Position numbers and translations under genes: made by a program
The notes under the pieces: generated by a model
Database searches by the model: none
What the model was told of the DNA's origin: nothing
Seen by the model: only the letters and a program-made list of their open reading frames with translations
Source of the DNA: Magnolia sinica
Lineage: Eukaryota; Streptophyta; Magnoliopsida; Magnoliales; Magnoliaceae
Reading direction: 5' to 3'
Assembly: GCF_029962835.1 (NCBI RefSeq)
Contig: NC_080584.1
Span: 81,062,862 to 81,126,861, forward strand
DNA: 64,000 bases
Part shown: one piece after another, positions 47,315-59,647 of the stretch
Numbering within the stretch: position 1 is the stretch's first letter
How the letters are laid out: every line of letters starts with the position of its first letter

Positions 47315-47394
47315 CGACCGAGAAACACTTTTCACGCGGGGCCCACCTTATTATGTATACGTAATTTAACAATTAAATCCGGGTTTCCACATAC

Positions 47395-47880
47395 GCTGAT
47401 CGTAATCTTTTGTCTCTGTTGGGCTCACCTTGATGTATTTGTTTTATCCACACTGTCCATCCATTTCGAAATCTCATTTTTCTCAGTGAAACCAAAATTG
47501 AAGTATGTCCAAAGATCAAGTGGACCACACCACACGAAACAGTGGGGATAATGACATCTACCGTTGAAACCATCCTATGGCCCACTATAACATTTATTTT
47601 CCATCCAAGCTGTTGATAAAGTCACATAGACTTGGACGAAGTGGATAAACAAATATCATCTTGATACAAAACTTGTGTCCCACAAGAACTTTTTAATGGT
47701 TGGGCATTCATTCACAACTGTTTCATGTGGTGTGGTCCACCTGAGATTCGGATCAGCTTCATTTTCAAATTTGCATTCGTAAAATGATCTAGAAAAACGA
47801 ATAGACGGCGTGGATATACAATACTTACATCAAGTGGGCCTTACAATCAAAAGTTAGTGTTTCCCCGGCTCACAGGATAC
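47395..47880. repeat. Fold-back element, fourth subtype
   Basis: The left CTTTTGTCTC ... CACCTTGATGTATTTGTT arm faces the right TACATCAAGTGGGCC ... AATCAAAAG arm. The middle carries AAGTGGACCACACCACAC and TGTGGTGTGGTCCACCTG in inverted order. Confidence 0.65.
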
Positions 47881-48051
47881 GCTTTCCCTAGTTTCTCTCT
47901 CCGAATCGGTCTCTCCCTGTTGGATTACATGTTCGATAAAACCACCACCAAATTTGTAAATAAGAAAACCTTTGTAGACTCTCAACCATCACCAAAATTC
48001 TAAATAAGAAAACCTTTCTAGACTCTTTATCTTTCTTTTCATCTTCTCATC

Positions 48052-48234
48052 ATGGAAGAAGACAAACAAGAAGCACTGAGAATAGTAGAAGAAATACATG
48101 TCACTGTCAAGGAATTGGAAGAGTCGGAATTCTACGGTAAAGCCCTCAACCTGTTGAATAATGATCAATCCATCAAAACCCAAATATCACGCGTTGTGGG
48201 GCCGAATTCAGAACTAAAGATGGTGATATATGGC
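48052..48234 (+). pseudogene. SRR1-like first exon, interrupted by a copia element
   Basis: 61 codons read MEEDKQEALRIVEEIHVTVK, then KELEESEFYGK and ending SELKMVIYG. This matches the start of the SRR1-like domain of plant SENSITIVITY TO RED LIGHT REDUCED 1 relatives, where the run continues MVIYG-IGSIESY. SRR1 is linked in Arabidopsis to phytochrome-B signalling and the circadian clock. The reading is cut exactly after the glycine codon, where a copia LTR begins. No later SRR1 sequence occurs in the window, and the start lacks the 'WTVVLPRRG' leader that I recall for true SRR1, so this was probably a short paralogue. The frame running on into the LTR is not meaningful. It cannot make the full domain. 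Confidence 0.7.
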
Positions 48235-51200
48235 TGTAGAGGCGCTAGTGGTGCACTTTGCACTTTTCGCGACCTTGAGCGAACCGGAGCGAGACGTGTG
48301 CGAGTCACGGAGCGAACCGAAGCGAGACGTGTGCGAGTCGCGGAACGACTAAGTGGATATGGCGAGTGGCTAGTTAGTAGAGAGACTAAAGGACTAGGAG
48401 AGAAATCTCTCAGTATAAATAGAGGGACTGAAAAGAGTTGTTGCAGCAGAAACTGTAACAGCTGAGTCATTAGTGAAGGGTCCGCACTTTGTACTTCGCA
48501 CAGCTAGCTATTGTCTCACAACAGTCAGCATGTAGCAGCTTAATGGCCCATGCACAACAGTCAGAAAACGGCCATAAAACAGCTAGTTTTCCAACAGCCA
48601 GAAATGGCTTAATGGAATTTAAGTCTCTGGACCATAACCCCATAGCCACCATATCCTATAAAAGGAGGACCTGGATGGGTTTCCAATCCATCTCAACTCA
48701 CTCCAGCAAACCCATACGAACTAAGACAGCCAGCTTCTCTCCACTCCTATATTCTAGTGTTTCCAGCAACGTAGCAAGGCTTAAACCTTAACTTGAAGAA
48801 CAGACCAGCGGTGTGGTCTAGGACAGTTCAACTGAACCAGTGGCTGAAGATTTGAATTGACCTGTGCAGAAGTCGAAACTACTTTTTCTCTTCTTTTCTT
48901 CTTCTCTTGAGATTTTTTCCTTTATACTGTAATACTGCTAGAAAGTGTGTAATTGAGTTCTATTTGGTCGGCCTTCGTGTTTGTTGAACGCAGACCCACT
49001 CCAGGCTCGTCGTATCCTAAAAGCTCTTTGCCTGTAACCTATCAGCATACTCAATTCACTTGAGTAGGGGCAAATAACGCTTTAAGGACAACGTTTCAGA
49101 CGTGCTTCAGCCTGTCCTGATTTCTGATTATTTTGCAATTTTCGGTTTCCACATTATACAGAAATACATTAATTTGTATAATTTCCAACAATCTTAAAGC
49201 GTTATTTACTGATGGAAGCCGACAGTGTTTCATTCATCAAGTTGATGAATCAGGACTTGAAACGTCTTGATCGGTTCGATGGAACCAATTTTACAAGATG
49301 GCAAGACAAGATGAAATTTCTCCTGATGGCGCTGAAGATCTATTACATATTAGATCCAAATTTGCAAGCACTACCTGAAGCATCTGATAAAGACACACCT
49401 GAACAAGTAGCTGCCCGCACCAAAAGAACCGAAGACGAACTCTTGTGTCGATGACACATTCTGAACACTCTTTCCGACTGCCTATACGATCTGTACCAAC
49501 AGACATCATCAGCAAAGGAGATCTGGGCCGCTCTGGAATTCAAATACAAGGCTGAAGAAGAAGGTACCAACAAGTTTCTCATCGCCAGGTATTTTGACTT
49601 CAGCATGGTAGATAATAAACCGTTGTTGCCCCAAATTCAAGAACTGCAGCTAATAATAAACAAAATAAAAGCGATAAAAATCGATCTTCCTGAATCATTC
49701 CAAGTCGGGGCTATAATCGCCAAATTGCCACCGATGTGGAAAGACTATAGAAAGAAGTTGCTGCATAAAATCGAGGACTACACACTAGAACAAATCCAGA
49801 AACATCTCAGGATTAAGGAAGAATCTCGTAACCGCAATAGAAAAAATGATAATAGGAATACCTCGTCCAAGGTACATGCTGTAGAAAACACTAATAACAA
49901 ACATCCCGAGAAGGACGATTCCCTGAAACCTAGTAAAGGAAAATTAAAAAAGAACACCCAAAAGAAGAATGGAAAGTTCAAGGGCCCATGCCATGTCTGT
50001 GGAAAAACCGGGCACTATACTCGAGTACGCCGCTATCGCAAATCTAAAAAAGAGGTAAGTGCCGTAGAAGAAGGCGATATCATGGCTATGATCACTAAGG
50101 TGAATACCATCTAAGACAAAGTTCCAGGTTTGTGGTATAATACTACTGCTACTGTACATATGTGCTACGACAAATTAGCCTTCAAAACCTATGAGGAATT
50201 GACAGATGGTCAAGAAGTCCAAATGGGTAATGAAGTCCGATCGAAGGTCATCGGCAAAGGAACTGTCGAACTGATATTCACCTCTGGAAAGAAAGTGATT
50301 CTAACTAATGTACTGCACGTCCCAGAAATGAGGCGAAACTTAGTTTTTGGGGATCTTCTGGGAAAACCAGGCATATGGGTGGTGTATGAGTCAGGTAAAC
50401 TGATTCTGTCCAAAAATGAGAATTTTGTCGGAAAGGGATATGCTTGTAACGGAATGATTAAGTTTTTTCTGAATGAAAGTAGTACTTCTGCGTATATGGT
50501 TGAATCCGCTGGACTGTGACATAATAGACTAGTACATATAGGATATAGTACCTTGAAGTTCATGGCTAAGAATGGTTTAATCTCATACACAGATAATGAA
50601 ACTGAAAAATGTGAAGTGTGCATAAGATCCAAAATGACAAAGAAACTTTTTCCAAGTGTTAAAAGACCATCTCAAGTATTGGATCTTGTGCACAGTGATA
50701 TTTGTGAGTTAAACGGCATTCTTACTCGCGGAGGTAAGCGGTACTTCGTAACCTTTATAAATGATTACTCTAGGTATGTGTATATATACCTATTAAAGAG
50801 CAAAGATAAAGCATTAAACATGTTTAAAATATAGAAAGTAGAAGTAGAGAATCAACTGAATAAGAAAATGAAAATTCTCCATAGTGATAGAGGAGGAGAA
50901 TACTTCTCCAATGAATTCGATAACTTTTGTGAAGAATATGGACTGATACATCAATGTACAGCGCCATACACACCGCAACAAAAACGGAATAGCTGAAAGG
51001 AAGAATAAAACCTCAGTAGAAATGGTCAACTAAATGCTGATAAGAGCAAAGTTACCACTAAGTCTATGAGGAGAGGCACTACTTGCAGCATGCCATATAA
51101 TAAAAAGAATTTCGTCTAAAAAAATATAAAATATCACCATATGAAACATGGAGAGGTAGAAAACCTAACCTAGGATATCTAAAAGTGTGGGGGAATCTTG

Positions 51201-52889
51201 CATATTGCAGAACCTCTGATCTAAAAAGAATTAAGTTAGGACCAAGAGCTATTAAGTGCGCCTTCGTAGGGTATGCACAAAATAGTAAAGCTCATAGACT
51301 TCTAGACATAGAGTCTAATACAATAATAGAATCAAGTGATGTTGAGTTCTTTGAAAACTCACTATCATTGGAGTCAAAGGATAATGAAATCCAAACTCCT
51401 AATAGAGAACCAGATAGCACAGCTCCACAGATAGTGGAAACTCCTATTAAGCCTCGTAGGAGTCAAAGGACAAGAATAGAGAAGAGTCTAGGAAATGACT
51501 ATATAGACTCACAACGTGTCATTTTCCATCTTGTAGAGGAGAGAGAAAATGTTATAAGAAAAATACCTATAGTAATGATTATAGAAGATGATCCTAAAAC
51601 ATATAAAGAGGCCATATCCTCTAGAGACTCAGCTTTCTAGAAAGAAGCTATAAACGATGAAATGGAATCTATACTATCAAATCAAACATGGGAACTAATT
51701 AACTTACCTCCATGTTCTAGACCAATAGGTTGTAAGTGGGTATTTAGGAAGAAATATCACACTGATGAGACTATCCAAACCTTTAAAGCTCGACTAGTAG
51801 CTAAGGGTTTTAGATAAAAAGAAGCGATAGATTACTTTGACACATACTCTCTTGTAACTAGGATAACATCCATTAAGATATTATTTGCGTTAGCTTCCAT
51901 ACATCATCTTCACATCCACCAAATGGATGTAAAGACCGCATTCCTAAATGGTGACCTCAACGAGGAGGTATATATGGAACAACCTGAAGGATTCGTTTTA
52001 CCAGGAAATGAAAACAAAGTATGTAGATTAGTCAAATCATTATAAGGATTAAAATAAGCACCAAAACAATGGCATGAGAAGTTTGATTCTAAAATATTAT
52101 CTCATGATTTTATACATAATGTAGCTGATAAATGCATATATTCTAAAGTAGATGGTAGTTACATCGTTATTATTTGTTTATATGTTGATGACATGTTAAT
52201 AATAAGTAATAAAATGGAAGGTGTGACTGAAATAAAGAGGTTTCTATCTTCCGTATTTAAAATAAAGGATCCTGGACAAGTTGATACCATTCTTGGTATC
52301 AAAGTTAAAAAACATTGTAGGGGTTATGCTTTGTATCAATCTCATTATATTGAGAAGATACTAAACAAGTTTAACCAGCTAAATATAAAAGAAGCAAAAA
52401 CACTATTTGATCCAAGTATCAAACTAAAAGAAAATATTGGAAGAATAGTTGCACAATTAGAATATGCGAGTGCTATAAGGAGTCTTATATATGCTATGCA
52501 ATGCACTAGACCTGATATCGCATATGCTATAAGTAAACTGAGTAGGTTTACTAGTAACCCCAGTACTAAACACTGGAATGCAATAAGTAGAGTCCTTGGT
52601 TACTTAAAAGCAACCAAAGACTTAGGATTATTTTATTCAGAGTTTCCTGCCATATTGGAAGGATATACCGATGCGAGATGGATATCGAGTGTAGGGGACA
52701 ACAAGTCTACTACAGAGTGGATATTCACCCTAGGAGTTGCAACTGTATCTTAGGGATCCAAGAAACAGACTTGCATAATGCATTCGATTATGGAGTCTGA
52801 ATTTATAGCCCTGGCTGCAACAGGTAAAGAGGCTAAGTAGCTAAGGGATCTTCTATTAGAAATTTCTTTCTGTGTAAAGCCTATATCGG
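48235..52889 (+). mobile_element. Ty1/copia element, 3' end missing (fossil)
   Basis: The 5' LTR is 48235-49190 (TGTAGAGGCG...TTCCAACA, 956 bp) with a TATA-like AGTATAAATAGAGGG near 48410 and two tandem 33-bp units in its U3 (about 48278-48343). Parts in order: gag about 49.2-50.1 kb (DGTNFTRWQDKMKFLL, a CHVCGKTGHYT zinc knuckle near 49.99 kb), protease and integrase about 50.1-51.5 kb, reverse transcriptase about 51.65-52.35 kb ([22 protein letters not shown]), and RNase H to 52.88 kb. It is broken in roughly ten or more places and has no 3' LTR, because inverted-repeat arm 2 begins at 52890 within its RNase H region. The clade is not resolved. Confidence 0.85.
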
Positions 52890-55398
52890 AAAAGTTTTGG
52901 ATCATGTGCCCTCGGGAAAGTTTCAACAGTAGACGTCATTTTCCTACTATATTGTTATGCGGTCCACTAGACCTTTGGATCTGCCACTTTTTAGGCTCAT
53001 GCCTTAAAATAAGCTGAAAAAACTGGACACATATTACAATTGGACCCATAACCTGGACTGCCAAGCAATCATAATGAAAAATATATAGGCTTTTTACTTG
53101 TATACGGAAGCTGATTGGCTGGTGTACCAGCCACCACCGACTTAGCTTGTGGGTTGACTTCACCAAGTTATGTGGGTGCCATCATGAGGTATGAGTTATA
53201 TCCAAACTGTCCGTCCACATGGTGAGCCCGTAGTAAGTCTTGAGCCTAAAAATAAGACAGATCCAAAAATCAAGTGGACTACCATGTAAAAAGCAGTGGG
53301 GGATTGAATGCCTACCATTGAAACCCTTTTGAGTGCCACGGAAATTTTGGATCAATATGATATTTGTTTTTCCTCTTCATCCAGGTCTGTGTGACATTAT
53401 GAACAGATTAGATGGAAAATAAATATTATGGTGGGCCCTATGAATGCATTACCAGTGAGAATCATTGTCCCAATGTTATTTGTGGTGTGGTCTACTTAAC
53501 CTTTGCAATGACTTTTTTTGGGTGAAAGATCTAAAATGATCTCTCCAAATGGATGAAAGGTAATAAATACATCATTTTTGGGCCCACGTCTCCTTTGTAA
53601 TCCAAATCACAAGGGAAAAAAAAAACACTTGCTTAATTAACTACTTTTTCTTCCCAAATGTAGGTCAGATATTATCTAGGTCGTACCCATTTAAAAATGG
53701 CCTGAGTAAGACCCATTAAGAATTTGAGTCCAAGTCAGGTTGAAATGAGGTAATTGTTGATGTAGAAATCTGGTTAACCCTCCTTGAACCTCCAAACACC
53801 TGCACACAAAGAAGGGAAATGAGACCCTGTCTTTTGGTGCATACCATTCACCGTAGGATAGGTTCTTGTTTATAGTCGCTCGGTGAAGGCGACGTAGATG
53901 GTGATTTCCCTACTTGGTAGGTGCGTATTATAGAAAGAATCTATCTTCGAGCATGTCACGGTTATCTTCTTAAATCTTCGTTAGAGATCTCAGATGGATC
54001 TCTTTGATGAGACCTCCGAGTGGTTGGGGTCGGAAAACACATATGATGGGAGACCGAGGTCGAGCATCCAAACTTATCTTCACAATCGTACTGATGAAGA
54101 ACAATTTGAATTAGTCTCTCATGTGGGCTATGGCCTATGGTAGATCTGCCTGTGAAGGTTATGTCCGAGCACTGAGACCGAACTCCCTTCCTTGACGAAG
54201 TATGGATGACATCGAGTATGACCATCTTCTTCATCTTATCATACGGTGTAGGGACTTCGTTACAAGTTCCGAACTGCACAGCCCCGTGCATGAGATTTTT
54301 GCTCGAACAACCAGTTCAGACTGGCCTTAGTAAATCATAGACAAATCTCGTTGCAGGAGCTCGGAAATGAATGGGACCGTAAAAGTGGTCAGCTCTTGTC
54401 TTCTGTCAAAGGAAACGAGAATACTTCATCCTCTAACAGGTCTTTTCACCACCATTGTTTGGCCGTTGAGGATCTCCTCGGTCAAGATTCATATTGGCCG
54501 ACCATGGGACAAATACAAATGTCTGAGCTAACCCCACCTTTCTCACCATTTCATTTTTACCCATAACAATAACCCCTCTACTTCCGAGCTGACTACGTAA
54601 GCTCGGGAAGTAAGTCGGTGTAGTGAGGTCGGATTGATGATATCTGTGTATGGAAGGTTGAGTCAGTTCATCATTAATGCAGAGAAGGGCAATATATGCG
54701 AAGATCGAAATAGATTTGCAATGGTGGTACGATGTGCTCGAGGCGACATGCGTTGACAAGGCACCTTTTCAGTTTCCAACCTATGGGGTGCTGACACGTA
54801 GTGGTTGCCTGGAGAGTCGGGTCGTCCATCGAAGGGGAAGTCTCCATGTGGCCACGAGCACATGGCGAAGAGCCTCTTCGGTTGCTGCATTAAATGTAGA
54901 CAATTAATGCATGCCGTCGAGCTACCTATAAGGAGGGGAGAACCCTAACGATCACAGTTATTTGCTCCCATTGCCTCTTCTCAAGTTCCCAGACTTAGCG
55001 ATTTCCGATAAGTCAGAAATCTTCTACCCCGGTGACCTCTGCTTCCTCAGTTCTTCTCTATTCCCCTCTCTTTCATTTTTCATCCTTATTTCTACTTTTT
55101 GTTGAGCTTCCAACCGAAAATGTACGATATGTCGAATGAATGGGATGAACCTAATGCCTTGAATGGAGATTCGGAGTCGGATGACTGGGATATACAGTTG
55201 ATGACTTCCCAAGATCCACCATCCCCGACCCTGTTATTAGGTGATAAGGAGACCTCTGGTTTAACAGAGTGAGCGGTGGCCCAATCCTTGGCTAAGTGGT
55301 CTGAAGATGTTAAGGTAGGCCTGCCTTGGCAGAAGGAGAGACGCTCGGCCCACTACAGAAGGATTCAAAGAGATCTATCTATTTAGGTAGAGACTCAT

Positions 55399-58300
55399 TG
55401 TTGAGACTCAAATATTGCATATTTTTCCCTATTTATATCTTGGTTTTATGAACATGATAATGCTTAATGGTATATTTTATACATGTTTGTGTTGCAATGT
55501 GAGCTTAAGAGCTTGGATTGAAAAGAATGTTAAAAGCATGGATTTAAGGCTTAAGAATTGCTAAAAGTAAAGAATGGATCTTTGGAGACCAAGATGGAAA
55601 ATTTAAAGACCCCAAGATTCAAGAAAACCAAATAGAAAAGGAAGGAGGTCGGAAGAGCAAAGTATTGAAATTCACTTCACAATCTATGTCATTGATCGGT
55701 GTTCGATGACATCGAAGCCATCATTTGATGACATCGAATACAGCTCGATGGCATCGAATTTTCACAGGAAAATCAAGTTGGTTGTTAAACATATTGGATG
55801 CAATTCTCGATAAACCGAAGACATGATCGATGACTCGAAAAAGATGCTTGATGACATCGAATTTATTGAAGAAATTAAAGAAACTCATTGGATTGTTTTG
55901 GACACTTTTTCAATGGATCAAAGACCCTTGGATGGCATCGAAGGACTTCTTGATGACATCGAAGGAAGGTTTGATGACACAAAGACCTACATAGTGCGAA
56001 AGGAGAAAATGCGCAACTTCCGGATTCAAACCCCTTCAACGACATCGAAGGCGTTACGCAGAGTTATGCGTACTGCGTAAATTTGAGGCGATTTTGCGAT
56101 TTTGTGAAAACTAGCCTATAAATATGGGTTTCCTAAGTATTTTTGGGCTATTTAGGGTTTTAAGGAGTAGAGCAAAGGGGTGGAGCCGTCATTCAAGAGT
56201 TTCTTCTTCCTTTCTTCCTAGTTTTTAATGCTTTCTTTAAGGATTTTATATCCAATCATGTCTATGGTCGGCTAAATCCCTTAGCTAGGGCTAAGGGGTA
56301 AAGCTTGTATTATGATTGAGATATTTTTCTTATTTGATTCTTGTTCTTATTGAACTTCTTTGATTCTAATTTGATATTTAAGGAATACTTTAAGTTTTTA
56401 ATGATTTGTTGTGATTCAAATTACAATGGATCTGTGATTGCTTTGAGTATCTTCTTTTCTTGAATTGAGATTGTGAAGATAGTAAATCCTGTTGTTCACC
56501 ATCGTCCTTTGGACATGGTTAAGTGATGGAATCTCTTCAAATCTTCACAATTCTCCTATGGTGGTTATGGATTGGTATATCTTGTTATTTGCTATTATCT
56601 CTAGGGCATGGTTTGATGATAAAATCACTTCCAATCCTCACAACTCTCATATATTGAGAATTAGGTCAATGAAAGTTTAGATCTGAGTTTATTGATATAT
56701 CTTTTAATTGAATAAGATAAGACTTCAATTCCAATTGTGTTCCTTGAATCAAATGAGGAAATATCCTAATAGCCGCAAGTGGATCCTTGGAAACCTCAGT
56801 TCCCACTTTTAAATTCTTAAGTTTCTAATTAAATACTTCACAATTACTTTATTTTATTCCCAATTTAGATTTAGATCTTCTTCTAGTTTTGATTCTAGTA
56901 ACTTTCAGAATATACACAAGATTAGTACCTGTGGATTCGACCTCTGTCTCACTAAGATTATTACTACATCGCAACCCTACACATGGGGTTCTGAACAAGT
57001 TTTTGGCACCATTGTCGGGGAGTAACGATTGCATTTTTCTAAATTTAATTAGATTTGGAATTAGGTTAAGATTAGGGTTTATTTACTTTTTATTTTTAAG
57101 TTAGGATTTTTTCTGAATTATTTTTAGAAACTAACTTATCTTTCTATTTCTAGGTTAGGAATTTTCTTAATTTGTTTTTGGAAAGTAACTTGCTATTCTG
57201 TTTTGCATGATCTTAATATAGAAACTTCCAATTTGCTAACTTCTTTCTAAATCTCTCTCTTTCTATTTCTAGATTTCTTAATTGCTTTAGTTTTCTCTCT
57301 CTTAGGTTAAGGTTAGCTTAGTTACTTGGGGGCTGAGAGTGTTTCATGCCTAAGTGGGTCCGTGATAATACTTGACATCTCTTGAGTGAAGGAGGATTAG
57401 TTGAGGGGTTATCTATCCATCACGGGATTAGACACCACCAGATATCCTCTGGGTTAACTGAAGTTATAGCTGTCAATCAACCGGTTAACCAACTTCCAAA
57501 TCCACCTCAACCTAGGGTTGAGGAAATTCAGGATGAAAACAAGGTGCATCAAGCACCCCCACCTTGTACTTTACAAGATTATTTACATCCGGCGGGGGTG
57601 AGCACACCTTCATGCATGGTTTTTTCAGAAAATATGGGAAACATGGATATCAAGTCAAGTGTGATCCAACTCCTTCTAAAATTTCATGGACTTGAATTTG
57701 AAAATCTATATTTACACTCGAAAGAGTTTGATGAGATCATAACCACTTTATACTTTCCTAATGTGACTGAGGACACAGTCAGGCTGAAATGCTTTCCCTT
57801 TTCTTTGAAAGAAAAAGCTAAGACGTAGTTACATTCACTACGTCCACGATCTATTGGTAGATGGAATGATATGACGAGGGAGTTCATAAAGAAATTCTTT
57901 TCATACCATAAAACAAACACCCTCAGAAAGTCAATCATGAACTTTGTCCAAAAGGAAGAAGAAACATTCTTTCAATGTTGGGAGCGGTTCAAGGATATTG
58001 TCAATTCATACCCACAACACGATTTTAAAACGTGGTGCATCACAAACTTCTTCTATGATAGACTAACATCCTTCATGCGCCAATTGGTCGAGATAATGTG
58101 CAATGGGGAATTTATGAATAAAAATGTTGACGATGTGTGGGATTATTTAGATAGACTTGCTAAGAACGCACAATCATGGGACATCTCCTCAAAACTTAGC
58201 ACCACTTCTAAGCCTACTTAATCAAAAGAGAGGGGCGGAATATATCTTCTGAAAGAGGAAGACGATATAAATGCTAAAGTGGCTAATCTCACAAGGAAAC

Positions 58301-59647
58301 TTGAGGCCTTGAAACTTAAAAAGGATAAGGTTAAGAAAACTATTTGCGGTATTTGTGCTTGCAATATTCATACAATTGAAAATTATCCAACAATACCTGC
58401 ATTTCAAGAAATTCTGAATGAGCAATCAAATGCCGTAAACAATTACCAGAGGTCTTTCAAAGGACCCACCTCTAATACTTACAATCCTAGTTGGAGAAAT
58501 CATTCAAATTTCAATTTGAGGAATGGACAAACTGCTACTCCTCAAGGATACCCTAATCAAATTCTAAATCAAGGAAAACCTCAAGAGGATTCGGTCCTAA
58601 AACATCTTAAAAATCAGGAGCTTTTTAATCAAGGTATACTACAAGCATTTTAAGACCTTACAAAGGCCATACAAGGGCATTAGACAAAATACGATTGGGA
58701 AAAAATAAAGCCTTTTAACTCAATCCCTTCCCAATCCAAAACAACAATATGAAGTCATCGACCCAAGCTCTTCAAATCAAATGGAGCAAGCTAAGTCTAT
58801 TACCACTCTCAGGAGTGGAAAAACAATTGACGAAACCATTCCAATAAGGGCTGAAAAGTCCAATGACCCGGAAGAGGACAACCATGATAGATCTAGCACT
58901 ACTCCACATAAGTTAGAACCGAAACTTCAAGGCAAACTAGTTGCACCATTCCCCCAACGGTTGATTACACCAAAACCTCTCTCTAACTCTCAGGATACTC
59001 TAAAGGTGCTAAAACAAGTGAAGGTTAATATTCCTCTACTAGATGCCGTTAAACAAATACCTTCATATGCCAAATTTCTAAAAGACTTATATACAACCAA
59101 AAGACGGCAAAATATTCAAAAGAAAATCTTCTTAACAGAAAAAGTGAGTGTCATCCTAAAGCAAGATGTGCCACAAAAATATAAATATCCTAGTAGCCCA
59201 ACCATCGCTTGTGTAATTGGAAATTACCGAATTGAGCACACACTTCTTACCTTAGGAGCAAGCGTAAATCTGATCCATACTCAGTCTATGAACAACTGCG
59301 TCGAGGTGAATTAAAACCCACCTGGACTACATTAACTTGTCGATCGCTCAGTTCATGTACCGAGAGGGATAATTGAGGATGTGTTGGTCTAGGTTGACAA
59401 ATTCAACTACCCAGTATGTAATACCTGATCCAGCCTATAAGTACGACCAATTGGTTAGTAAATGAGACTCACCTTCTGAAATAAAACCCAGTAATGCCTG
59501 CATGTACAATTCAAATATTCAAAAGAACCCCTTATAGTACACCCCTCATAATGCGACTGTAAATAACCGAAATTGATACTATGATGACCACCCCATCCAT
59601 TCTGTACCATTTTCTATGCCTATGTGTACGATGATCGATGCCCTTGG
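55399..59647 (+). mobile_element. Athila-type Ty3/gypsy element, 5' half (fossil, arm 2)
   Basis: Duplicate of 28500-32745 in opposite orientation. The 5' LTR is 55399-56997 (1599 bp), the primer site TGGCACCATTGTCGGGGA is at 57004-57021, the gag region lies at about 57.4-59.15 kb and the protease-like region at about 59.15-59.4 kb. The U3 palindromes are at about 55.68-56.05 kb. Broken in several places. It is followed directly by an LTR unit, as in arm 1. Confidence 0.8.

Noticed and set aside
48235-48465. Arg-rich extension of the SRR1-like frame
   Set aside because: It is the copia LTR, including its 33-bp tandem units, read in frame by chance.
53962-54291. 109-codon minus-strand frame in arm 2
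   Set aside because: The matching part of arm 1 does not keep the same frame, so coding conservation is not supported.
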